Positions 6,956 through 13,761 of a stretch of 15,150 bases of DNA are shown piece after piece. The first letter of the stretch is position 1. The number at the start of each line of letters is the position of its first letter. A model generated the notes under the pieces. The model was given only the letters and a program-made list of their open reading frames with translations. It was not told where the DNA came from and did no database searches. Position numbers and translations under genes: made by a program. This DNA comes from an uncultured Acidimicrobiales bacterium (GTDB taxonomy: Bacteria > Actinomycetota > Acidimicrobiia > Acidimicrobiales > Aldehydirespiratoraceae): the NCBI GenBank assembly GCA_938091985.1, contig CALKOE010000497.1, forward strand, positions 1 to 15,150, in the 5' to 3' direction.

Positions 6956-8301
6956 CAGCCGCGCGGCATCCAGTTGCCGTGGGAGCCGTAGGGCACGCGC
7001 TGGGGAGTGAAGACGCGAGCAACAGGTGCACCGCTGAAGTCCTGGGCATCGATGATGCGCAACTCACTGCGATCGGTCTCGACATCGTGACCGAGGAGCA
7101 CCACCCAGCCGTCGTCCTCGGCTCCGCCCTCGCCGCGCGGCACGAAGACAGGCTCGCCGCCATTGACGTTGCCGAGATTGTGGACCTCGGCTTCGCCGGT
7201 CTCGAGGTCGTACTTGTAGACCTCCTGGCCCATCGACGGGTTCTCGGGAGTGTGGCCCAGCTGCTGGGTGTAACCGAATCGGGTCTTGAGACCCACGAGG
7301 CGATCGTTCACCCGGGGAAAGTCGGACTTGCGGTCGTCGAGGTGCTCTTCCTTGACCGTGCCGGTTGTCAGGTCGATGGTCCAGCGCCAGAGCTCGGCCT
7401 TGCCGGAGATGTCGTCGAATCCGCCGTCCATGAAGCTGTCGAGTCGGCAGACGACCAGAACGATCTTGTCCCCCTCTTCCCAGGAGTTGACCGGATGCAG
7501 CACATAGCCGGGCTCGATGTCGAACCAGCGAATGTCGGCGTCGCCACCGTTGCGAGGCATCACACCGAGACGCGACCCGTTGTCGGGAGTCCAGCCGAAC
7601 GGGGCTTCGCCGCCGATGGCCTTCTCGAGGTCGAAGCACACCGGCAAGTCCATCCAGACGACATGGTTCTGGGTGATGTTGAAGTCGTGGATCATCACGC
7701 CGGCAGGCAGGGTGATCGGCTCGGACTGCACGAGGGCTCCGGCCGCATCGAAGCGGTAGTAGCGCAGGTACTCAGGACCGACCACGTTGTAGCCGAACGC
7801 CAGCATCTCACCGGTCGTGGGGCAGAGCTTCGGGTGGGCAGTGAACGGGCCGACGATGCCGCCGTCGAATGTCTCGAGCCCGATGGTGTTGAGATCCTGG
7901 TCCATCTCGTACATGCCGTGGGCCTCTTCGAGAGCGAAGATCCGACCGGCGTGGCGAACGACGTTGGTGTTCGCCGGCGAGTCCTTGGGGTCCATCGACA
8001 TCGCGCCGCCGCCGGCTGCCAGACCGGGGGTCTGCACATAGCGATTGCGAATCGATGCCGTGCCATCACGCAGGTCGACCGCATGAATCATGCCGTCGCC
8101 GAAGAACCAATGATCGCTCCATCCGCTGATCGGGTTGAACCCGTTGCGCATGTATTGGCCGTCGATCTCAGCAGGGATCGAACCCTCGACCTCGAGGTTG
8201 TCGGCGTCGAGCTCTTCCTTGATGGGCCCGTAGTTACCGGTGAGGTGCCACGGCAGCTCTCGGCTCTCGTCGGTGGTCGTGCCGGCTTCGGTGGTGGTCA
8301 T
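6955..8301 (-). CDS. Carotenoid oxygenase family (RPE65/CCD/stilbene dioxygenase) protein
   Basis: A 448-aa non-heme Fe(II) dioxygenase family member that cleaves an alkene double bond to aldehydes or ketones. The four iron-binding histidines are identifiable: His156 (AHPK), His205 (MIHDF), His269 (HPVNSW) and His441 near the C-terminus (SHGNW). The N-terminal family signature ('G.IP.eidG.YmRNGfNP' at 40-58, then HWFFGDGMIH at 64-73) and GEPVFVPRG (382-390) are also clear. The ATG at 8301 is chosen because AGGGGG lies 7 nt upstream and the protein begins just before the family signature. The frame stays open to 8619, but that stretch is antisense to the binding-protein gene. It leads a two-gene operon with the acyl-CoA ligase. 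Substrates in this family include carotenoids, apocarotenoids, lignostilbenes and isoeugenol; sequence by eye cannot choose among them. Confidence 0.93.
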   Translation of the reverse strand: MTTTEAGTTTDESRELPWHLTGNYGPIKEELDADNLEVEGSIPAEIDGQYMRNGFNPISGWSDHWFFGDGMIHAVDLRDGTASIRNRYVQTPGLAAGGGAMSMDPKDSPANTNVVRHAGRIFALEEAHGMYEMDQDLNTIGLETFDGGIVGPFTAHPKLCPTTGEMLAFGYNVVGPEYLRYYRFDAAGALVQSEPITLPAGVMIHDFNITQNHVVWMDLPVCFDLEKAIGGEAPFGWTPDNGSRLGVMPRNGGDADIRWFDIEPGYVLHPVNSWEEGDKIVLVVCRLDSFMDGGFDDISGKAELWRWTIDLTTGTVKEEHLDDRKSDFPRVNDRLVGLKTRFGYTQQLGHTPENPSMGQEVYKYDLETGEAEVHNLGNVNGGEPVFVPRGEGGAEDDGWVVLLGHDVETDRSELRIIDAQDFSGAPVARVFTPQRVPYGSHGNWMPRG

Positions 8302-8326
8302 GGTTGTTCCCCCTGGTGTTGGTGAG

Positions 8327-8355
8327 AACATACCGCAGTCGGTTAACACTGTTAA
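8327..8355 (-). promoter_or_regulatory. Candidate sigma-70-like promoter of the dioxygenase-ligase operon
   Basis: Reading the minus strand, TTAACA (8355-8350; 5 of 6 to TTGACA) is followed after exactly 17 nt by TATGTT (8332-8327; 4 of 6 to TATAAT). The -10 ends 25 nt before the ATG at 8301, leaving a short leader that contains the AGGGGG ribosome site. Spacing and placement are good; transcription itself is not shown. Confidence 0.5.
8343..8355. promoter_or_regulatory. 13-bp palindrome in the divergent promoter (possible operator)
   Basis: TTAACA-C-TGTTAA is a perfect inverted repeat with 6-bp arms and a 1-nt centre, in the middle of the 98-bp gap between the divergent dioxygenase and binding-protein genes. 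Each arm also doubles as a candidate -35 box, one per direction. A dimeric repressor bound here would block both promoters. The TetR-family protein encoded at 11777-12358 is the obvious candidate, but the pairing is inference. AT-rich symmetry from two facing -35 boxes alone would also explain the palindrome. Confidence 0.45.
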
Positions 8356-8373
8356 GTCGATCGGCGCTATTGT
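8343..8373 (+). promoter_or_regulatory. Candidate promoter of the binding protein-livHM-tetR operon
   Basis: TTAACA (8343-8348; 5 of 6 to TTGACA) precedes TATTGT (8368-8373; 4 of 6 to TATAAT) by 19 nt, at the long end of the usual range. The -10 lies 26 nt before ATG 8400 and the strong ribosome site GGAGGGG is at 8389-8395. It is weaker than the opposing promoter because of the spacing. Confidence 0.4.
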
Positions 8374-8399
8374 CCGACGACCGAGCCTGGAGGGGACCC

Positions 8400-9803
8400 A
8401 TGATGCGACGGCAACTGTTGATTGTTCTTGGAGTGTTTGCACTGATCGTGGCCGCGTGCAGCGAGCCCGCAGACGACGCAGGTGATGGCACCACGACCAC
8501 GTCGGCCGACCCGACCTCGACGACGGACGACACCGACGACGACACGACCGACGACGACACGACCGACGATTCGACCACCGACGACGATGACAGCTCGACG
8601 CCGACCGGCGACGGCACATCGATCGTGGAGCGCCTCGCCGGCGAGGAGTGGTTCCTCGGCACCGTTCCTGATCTTCCGGTCGCCGCCGACGACAGCCTCG
8701 AACCGATTCGTATCGGCATGATCAACCAGGAAGACACTCCGGCCGGTTCTTTCCCGGAGCTGCGCTTCGCCGCTGACGCCGCGATCAACTTCATCAACGC
8801 CGAACTCGGCGGGGTCGACGGCCGCCCCATCGAACTCCACACATGCATCACCACATTCAGCGTCGTGGTCTCCAAGGCGTGTGCCGAGGAACTCGTCCTG
8901 AAAGAGGTCGTCGCCCTCGTCGGCGGCATCGACGTGCTCGTTGAGGGCGCACTCCCCGTGCTCGAAGGGAACGGCATCCCGCTCGTCGGCGGTATCCCGG
9001 CCGGGCTCGCCGAGCAGAACCACCCCAACTCGTTCTCCTTCTCAGGCGGCACCGCCGGAGGGATGGCGGCCTACATGCAACACGCATCCGAGCAGGGCTA
9101 CGAGAAGGCGTTCATCGCATACGGCGAGTTCGAGTCGTTCCAGGTTGCAGCCGAGGACTACGCCGCCGTTGTCGCCGAGGACCTCGGCATGGAAGTCCGG
9201 CTCCATCCGTTCCCGCTCTTCGGAGCCGACTACACAAGCGTGCTCAACGACGCGAAATCCTTCGGCGCCGAGGCTGTCGTGATCAACGCGGCCGATGCCG
9301 CCTGCGTGCCCGTCATGCAGGGCTTCAAGGATCTCGAGTTCGAGGGAACGCTCTACATGTTCGGCGCCTGCGCGGCCGACGAGATCATCTCCAACGCCGA
9401 CGGTTCCCAGATCGGTGTGGTCTTTGCGGGTGAAGGACCGCCCGACGAGGACGACATCGAGGGAATGATCTACGACTTCGCCTCGACCGAATACAACAAC
9501 GGCAACGCGGAAGCTGCCGGCACCGTCGCCTTCCGCGGGATGATGAACCTCTACGGCGTGCTCACCGAGCTCGGTGGCGACAACATCACCAGCGAGGGCA
9601 TCACCGAAATCCTGCGTAATGCGGTCGACAAGAAGAGCTTCTGGGGCCACCCCTACACCTGCGACGGCAACCAGGTCCCAGGCCTTCCGTCGCTGTGCGC
9701 CCCTTACGAGACGCTCTTCATCATCGATGAGACCAACACCATCAGATTCATCAGCGACTGGATCGACACGCCTGCGCTCTTCGAGAGTGCGTTCGCCGAG
9801 TAG
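8400..9803 (+). CDS. HAAT-type ABC transporter substrate-binding lipoprotein
   Basis: A 467-aa extracytoplasmic receptor that delivers substrate to the LivHM/LivGF importer. The start is ATG 8400 (or the next codon, ATG 8403), placed by GGAGGGG at 8389-8395. The signal peptide ends in LIVAAC, with the lipidated cysteine at residue 20. Residues about 21-73 are a low-complexity Thr/Asp/Ser linker, then from about residue 98 (IRIGMINQEDTPAGSFPELRF) a type I periplasmic-binding fold (Peripla_BP_6, leucine/aromatic-type) runs to the end. Familiar segments include AINFINAELGGVDGRPIEL, VVALVGGIDVLVEGALPVLEGNGIPLVGG and GAEAVVINAADAACVPVMQGFKD. Several cysteines in the mature domain suggest disulfides. 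It is 18 nt upstream of the livHM fusion. HAAT receptors bind branched-chain amino acids, amides, urea or aromatic acids; the ligand here is undetermined. Confidence 0.92.
   Translation: MMRRQLLIVLGVFALIVAACSEPADDAGDGTTTTSADPTSTTDDTDDDTTDDDTTDDSTTDDDDSSTPTGDGTSIVERLAGEEWFLGTVPDLPVAADDSLEPIRIGMINQEDTPAGSFPELRFAADAAINFINAELGGVDGRPIELHTCITTFSVVVSKACAEELVLKEVVALVGGIDVLVEGALPVLEGNGIPLVGGIPAGLAEQNHPNSFSFSGGTAGGMAAYMQHASEQGYEKAFIAYGEFESFQVAAEDYAAVVAEDLGMEVRLHPFPLFGADYTSVLNDAKSFGAEAVVINAADAACVPVMQGFKDLEFEGTLYMFGACAADEIISNADGSQIGVVFAGEGPPDEDDIEGMIYDFASTEYNNGNAEAAGTVAFRGMMNLYGVLTELGGDNITSEGITEILRNAVDKKSFWGHPYTCDGNQVPGLPSLCAPYETLFIIDETNTIRFISDWIDTPALFESAFAE
8524..8592 (+). repeat. Short in-frame GAC/ACG repeats encoding an Asp/Thr-rich linker
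   Basis: Repeats built on the 15-nt unit GACGACGACACGACC, with imperfect copies on both sides, encode the most repetitive part of the linker behind the lipid anchor (about residues 42-64, blocks of TDDD, TTDDD and TTDDS). Such hydrophilic, unstructured and acidic tethers are common between lipid anchor and binding domain in actinobacteria. Tandem identity makes length change by slippage likely, always in 3-nt steps if the frame is kept. Confidence 0.75.
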
Positions 9804-9821
9804 CGCGTCCCGCGCCGTCGT

Positions 9822-11780
9822 ATGACCACGATCCTTTCGAACCTGCTCCTTGGGCTTGGCGTCGGCGGCGTCATCGCGGCGCTTGCGATCGGCGTGGTCG
9901 TCACCCATCGCGCCAGCAACGTCGTCAACTTCGCCCACGCTGCCGTCGGCACCTACCTGGCGCTCGTGTACTACGAGTTCCGGGCGACCGGCGACATCGT
10001 GCAGCCCTTCCTGCTCCCGTTCGTCCCGTCACGCTTCCACTTGTTCGATCGACCAGTGGTCGCGACGGCGCTGATCGTCACGCTCATCATTTCGGCGATC
10101 GCCGGCCTGGCGACCTATTGGTTGATCTTCAGACCGCTGCGGAACGCTGCACCATTGGCCCGCGTCGTTGCCTCGCTTGGTCTCATGACCTACCTGATCG
10201 GCCTCATGCAGGTTCGGTTTCCCGCGAGCAGCGCGGTCGCTCGGGTTCTCGACGGCCCTCTACCCAGCGACAAGGTGTCGTTCGGCAGTGTGAGCGTCGA
10301 TGCCGATCGATACCTCCTTGCTGCCGGTGTCGTCGCCGTCGCGGTGATCATCAGCCTCGTCGGCAAGTTCACGAACTTCGGGCTCGCAACAAAGGCCGCA
10401 GCGGAGAACGAGACGGGAGCGGTGCTTCTCGGCATCTCCGCCGACTGGATCAGCACGCTCAACTGGATCATTGCAACCGTGCTCGCGGGGGTCGCCATGA
10501 TCCTCGCTGCCCCCATCCTCCTCACCCTCGATCCCGCGACCTCAAGCCTGCTCATCGTTCCTGCGCTCGGGGCTGCGCTCCTCGGTCGATTCCAATCCAT
10601 CGGGATCGCCGCAGCGACCGGTCTCGGCATCGGCATGCTGATGAGAGAGATCTCCGCGGCCCAGTCCGAGTGGGAATCGCTTCGCGGCGTCGGGCTCCAG
10701 TTCGGATTGCCGTTCGTGATCGTCCTGATCGCGCTGCTCCTTCGGAGCGATCGCACGGTCCGGCGAGGCGAACTGCACTCCGGGCGAATGCCTCCGGCGC
10801 CAGACCCCCGAACGACCCTTTATGTCACGCTCGCTTTCGTGGCCATCTGCACGCTCGGGTTGTTCCACCTCGACTTCGAGTGGCGCCGAGCGATCACCCT
10901 CTCGGCGATCGCCGCGATCATGGCCCTTTCCGTGATCGTTTTGACCGGACTCGTCGGCCAGATCTCGTTGGCAACGTTCGCGCTCGCCGGTACCGCCGGC
11001 TTCGCCATGGTGAAAGCCGGCGATCTGTGGAACATCGGATTCCCGCTGACACCGATCATCGGCACGCTGGCAGCAGTCGGCCTCGGCACCCTCGCGGGCC
11101 TTCCCGCGATCCGAATTCGTGGTCTCACACTCGCAATTGCATCGCTCGCAGCCGCTGTCGCCATCGAGGAACTGCTCTTCAAATGGGAATGGTTGACCGG
11201 CGGACTCGGAACCGGGACCGTCGACCCGCCGAGCCTCTTCGGCATCGACCTCCAGAGTGGGGTGGGCAGCAACTTCGCCCGCAAGGAATTCGGAATCCTC
11301 GTGCTGTCCGCACTGCTCGTCTCGATGTATGTCGTGGTCAACCTTCGTCGGAGTCGCACCGGACGACAGTGGCTGGCGGTACGGGCCAACGAACGAGCAG
11401 CAGAGGCGATCGGCATCTCGGCGCCACGAGCGAAGCTCTCGGCCAATGCCGTTGCCGCGTTCCTTGCCAGCATCGGCGGCACCCTCACGGCCTACCAGAA
11501 CGGGCTTGTCGACGTGAACAGCTTCGCGGCGCTCAACTCGCTCGTGCTGGTCGCAATGACCTACCTCTCCGGCATCGCCGCACCGGTCGCCGCTCTGGTC
11601 GCTGGCGCCCTCACCGAAAAGGGCTTGTTGACCGAGGGCATGGACCAACTGAACGACGAGGCTTCGCAATACCAGTTCGCGGTGAGTGGACTCTTCCTCA
11701 TCATCGCGGCGATTCGGTTCCCGTCGGGCATCGTCGGCACCTCGTCTCGCCTGGCGAAGCGAACTGCGGGCCGGTCGTGA
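9822..11780 (+). CDS. HAAT-type ABC transporter permease, LivH-LivM fusion
   Basis: A 652-aa membrane protein joining both permeases of a HAAT importer in one chain. Residues 1 to about 308 are LivH-like: GVGGVIAALAIGVVVTHRASNVVNFAHA at the start and the ATPase-contact loop ATKAAAENETGAVLLGISADW (189-209). A charged linker (about 309-330, RSDRTVRRGELHSGRMPPAP) leads to a LivM-like half with GQISLATFALAGTAGFAMVKAG (379-400), and the coupling loop LAVRANERAAEAIGISAPRAK followed by SIGGTLTAYQNG near 525-565. About 8-9 hydrophobic segments can be seen in each half. Separate LivH and LivM are the usual state (about 300 and 330 aa), so the length equals the sum and no frameshift is needed. No clear ribosome site precedes ATG 9822, so translation may depend on the upstream gene. 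The stop overlaps the tetR GTG. Confidence 0.92.
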   Translation: MTTILSNLLLGLGVGGVIAALAIGVVVTHRASNVVNFAHAAVGTYLALVYYEFRATGDIVQPFLLPFVPSRFHLFDRPVVATALIVTLIISAIAGLATYWLIFRPLRNAAPLARVVASLGLMTYLIGLMQVRFPASSAVARVLDGPLPSDKVSFGSVSVDADRYLLAAGVVAVAVIISLVGKFTNFGLATKAAAENETGAVLLGISADWISTLNWIIATVLAGVAMILAAPILLTLDPATSSLLIVPALGAALLGRFQSIGIAAATGLGIGMLMREISAAQSEWESLRGVGLQFGLPFVIVLIALLLRSDRTVRRGELHSGRMPPAPDPRTTLYVTLAFVAICTLGLFHLDFEWRRAITLSAIAAIMALSVIVLTGLVGQISLATFALAGTAGFAMVKAGDLWNIGFPLTPIIGTLAAVGLGTLAGLPAIRIRGLTLAIASLAAAVAIEELLFKWEWLTGGLGTGTVDPPSLFGIDLQSGVGSNFARKEFGILVLSALLVSMYVVVNLRRSRTGRQWLAVRANERAAEAIGISAPRAKLSANAVAAFLASIGGTLTAYQNGLVDVNSFAALNSLVLVAMTYLSGIAAPVAALVAGALTEKGLLTEGMDQLNDEASQYQFAVSGLFLIIAAIRFPSGIVGTSSRLAKRTAGRS

Positions 11781-12358
11781 ACACGCCGCGGCCCACGCTC
11801 ACCGGTGCTGGCATCGTCGAAGAAGCCATCGCGCTCATTCGAGCACGCGGGGTCGATGCGCTCTCCATGCGAGCGCTGGCCACCCGCATCGGCGTCACCG
11901 CCCCAGCTCTCTACGCACACTTCACCAACCGCGACGCACTCCTTCGAGCATGCGCCCAGATCGGCTACGACGAGCTCGACAATCGGTTCCGCAAGGGTGA
12001 GCCGCAGTCGGCGATCGACATGATCTGGATCTCGAGTCGCAGCTATGTCGACTTCGCGATGGAAGAACCCGAGCTGTTCGCGCTCATGTTCATGTTTCGC
12101 CCCGACGCGATCGAAATTGCGGTCGAAGCCGACATCGAACACGGCGGCGCGACGTCCGTCTTCGACTCGATGTTGCAGAACCTCACCGACGCAATCACCG
12201 CCGGAGACCTTCGAACGGCGGAGCCGATCAGCTACGCGCTCGCGCTCTGGGCCGCGGTCCACGGCATCGCCACGGTCGCAACGCTCGCCCCCGGCCTCGA
12301 CACTGATGCGCTCGTCAACGACGTCGTCGGTGGACTCATCACCGGCTGGTCGCCCTGA
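11777..12358 (+). CDS. TetR/AcrR family transcriptional regulator
   Basis: A 193-aa regulator starting at GTG 11777, which overlaps the livHM stop by 4 nt (GTGA). The frame is open far upstream, but that part is antisense-free shadow of livHM in another frame. The N-terminal DNA-binding domain is clear: IVEEAIALIRARGVDALSMRALA, then ATRIGVTAPALYAHFTNRDALL (helix-turn-helix about 30-52, with the diagnostic 'apALYaHF.nrdaLl'). The C-terminal ligand domain has ALWAAVHGIATVATL with Trp158, His162 and Gly163, as in the WHG-type TetR C-terminal family. Encoded last in the transporter operon, it likely senses the imported compound or a derivative and represses this operon and perhaps the divergent dioxygenase operon via the palindrome at 8343-8355. 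That target is inference; the family call is firm. Confidence 0.9.
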   Translation: MNTPRPTLTGAGIVEEAIALIRARGVDALSMRALATRIGVTAPALYAHFTNRDALLRACAQIGYDELDNRFRKGEPQSAIDMIWISSRSYVDFAMEEPELFALMFMFRPDAIEIAVEADIEHGGATSVFDSMLQNLTDAITAGDLRTAEPISYALALWAAVHGIATVATLAPGLDTDALVNDVVGGLITGWSP

Positions 12359-12370
12359 GCCGCTGAGAAA

Positions 12371-12418
12371 GCGGCGGCAGCGGAGCGCACCTCCTCCCCC
12401 ATGGGTGCGCACCGCCGC
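12371..12418. terminator. GC-rich hairpin between convergent genes, possible terminator
   Basis: GCGGCGG (12371-12377) pairs with CCGCCGC (12412-12418), and inside it GCGCACC (12385-12391) pairs with GGTGCGC (12404-12410) around a 12-nt loop; 7 nt are unpaired on the left side and 1 on the right. It lies 13 nt after the tetR stop and before the convergent DUF1214 gene. There is no T-tract on either side, so it is not a classical intrinsic terminator; it could be a high-GC variant or an RNA stabiliser. Nothing else in the 208-bp gap is recognised apart from the small ORF listed next. Confidence 0.35.
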
Positions 12419-12477
12419 CCCGCGGTCCCGAGAACCCTTGCGGGTCCCGGAGCTCTGATCACGACCGCAGCGGGCGG

Positions 12478-12576
12478 ATGGGTCGTGGTGTTCGCAACAT
12501 GTTGCGCCACACCGGTCGCCTAGTCAAGGGCGACGGCAAGTACTGCGCCCGTTGCGGCGCGGCCGCTCAGAGCTGA
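12478..12576 (+). CDS. Possible 32-aa small protein with a CxxC motif (hypothetical)
   Basis: ATG 12478 to TGA 12574-12576 encodes a basic 32-residue peptide: Arg/Lys-rich first half (MGRGVRNMLRHTGRLVKG), then KYCARCGAAAQS with a single Cys-X2-Cys pair resembling half of a zinc ribbon. GGGCGG just before the ATG is at best a weak ribosome site. Third codon positions are mostly G/C, as expected for a gene here but also for GC-rich DNA in general. The final 10 nt overlap the end of the convergent DUF1214 gene. It may be real, a remnant of a larger zinc-ribbon protein, or chance. I give no function. Confidence 0.25.
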   Translation: MGRGVRNMLRHTGRLVKGDGKYCARCGAAAQS

Positions 12577-13751
12577 GCGAGTGCGGCAACGTCACCCACG
12601 GGAACGAGTCGGGAGTCGACCTGGGGCTCGACCGAGGGGCGCACGAAGCGCAGGCCCATGACCCCGTGGTCGTGGGTGATCGGCTCTATCCAATTCGGCA
12701 CCCCGGGATCCGTATGGGCCACGACAATGCGCACTCGGTTGCCGTTGCGCACCGCGTTCTCCTTGTCGATGTAGCCCTCGCCGGTCGCGTAGTTGGCGAG
12801 GTTCTCCATCCAGTGGTTGCACAGCTGAAAGTTCCAGTGCTGTGTGGTCGGCTCCTCGAAGTCGACAACGAGCGCCATGCCCTCGGGCACACGCCAATAT
12901 CCGAACTCGAAGTGACGGTCGTCGGGTGATCCGCCGATGCGCTCGTACCACTCGCGCGTGAACTCGGTGGCGTTCTCGCGTGTGAGGAGATCGCGGGTCC
13001 AGCCGGCGTAGTCCGACAGCAGGCCAAGCACGAGCTGACCGCTCACCGAGAGCCGCGTGGCCATGTCTTCCGGTGTCGGCGTCGACGGCCGGTCGTGGGC
13101 ATCGAGGCACTGGATGGTGAGGCGAGGCTTGGTCTGGGCGGCACGGTCGTCGTAGACAACCCGACCCATCAGCTCGCGGGTGGTGGGCGCCATCGACATC
13201 CATGCCGACCCGTCGTCGGGGCGCTCGACCGACAAGATGAAGTCGACGGTGCCATCGGCAGCGACGAACTCCGCCAACTCTGCGGTGTGTGGAGTGAGCG
13301 CCATGTTGGGGTTGAACGTCTCGAGGTGACTCTCGGGGTCATCGCCCGTGGCGAGGGCCCCGACGTTCTCCGGGATCGGCGGACTCCATGCCGACAGATG
13401 GGTGTAGACGTCGCCCGGGGTGCCCGTGATGCGATATCGATACCGCGGGTCCACCGGCTGCACGATGTGGTCCTGATTGGGCGACTGCACACCGATCCCG
13501 CCGCTCATGGGCGGCGGAATGATGCCGATGCGTGACGCCGCTGTGCTGGGAGTGACCCGCTCGATGCCGCGAAACGACGCCATCAGAATCATCCGGATGA
13601 TGTAGCGGAAGCCCTCGACTCGATCCTGGCCGTTGCCGTCGGGTGTCTCTCGCAAGACGATGTGGCCGGCAGCCTTCAGCGTGTCGCAGAAGTCGTCCCA
13701 GGCCCGCCCGTCGTGCAGCCGGGCAGCCCGCTCGGCATCAAACTCGCTCAT
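12567..13751 (-). CDS. DUF1214 domain-containing protein
   Basis: A 394-aa protein of unknown biochemical function. The C-terminal third carries the DUF1214 pattern: GYWRVPEGMALVVDFEEP (284-301), the aromatic block HWNFQLCNHWMENL (305-318), then a strand NRVRIVVAHTDPGVPNWIEP (338-357) and a conserved GVMGLRFVRP (363-372). The N-terminal part has AWDDFCDTLKAAGHIVL and RYRYRITGTPGDVYTHL. No signal peptide or membrane anchor is seen. Related proteins in actinobacteria often sit near lipid, steroid or terpenoid catabolic genes, but I know of no assigned reaction, and the fold may simply bind a ligand. Start ATG 13751 has GGAG 7-8 nt upstream, placed inside the end of the S9 peptidase gene; the two genes are separated by 10 nt and are probably co-transcribed. 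Confidence 0.8.
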   Translation of the reverse strand: MSEFDAERAARLHDGRAWDDFCDTLKAAGHIVLRETPDGNGQDRVEGFRYIIRMILMASFRGIERVTPSTAASRIGIIPPPMSGGIGVQSPNQDHIVQPVDPRYRYRITGTPGDVYTHLSAWSPPIPENVGALATGDDPESHLETFNPNMALTPHTAELAEFVAADGTVDFILSVERPDDGSAWMSMAPTTRELMGRVVYDDRAAQTKPRLTIQCLDAHDRPSTPTPEDMATRLSVSGQLVLGLLSDYAGWTRDLLTRENATEFTREWYERIGGSPDDRHFEFGYWRVPEGMALVVDFEEPTTQHWNFQLCNHWMENLANYATGEGYIDKENAVRNGNRVRIVVAHTDPGVPNWIEPITHDHGVMGLRFVRPSVEPQVDSRLVPVGDVAALAQL

Positions 13752-13761
13752 CCAGGTCTCC

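Noticed and set aside
6979..8325. A 448-codon open frame on the plus strand opposite the dioxygenase
   Set aside because: It is the mirror of a GC-rich coding strand; the minus strand carries all four iron histidines of the dioxygenase, while this frame shows no known motif.
8304..8399. Upstream start (8304) for the binding protein
   Set aside because: It would put a charged segment before the lipoprotein signal and ignore the GGAGGGG ribosome site at 8389-8395; ATG 8400 gives a normal signal peptide.
8524..8592. Short tandem repeats as a CRISPR-like or regulatory array
   Set aside because: Units are 15 nt without unique spacers, in frame, and encode a low-complexity linker.
8302..8619. N-terminal extension of the dioxygenase frame up to 8619
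   Set aside because: It is antisense to the binding-protein signal peptide and linker, is dominated by Arg/Ser runs, and removes the divergent promoter. ATG 8301 has a good ribosome site.
10118..12358. A 746-codon open frame on the plus strand
   Set aside because: Up to 11776 it is an alternative frame of livHM with an Arg/Pro/His-rich, non-family composition. Only the part from GTG 11777 resembles a protein (TetR).
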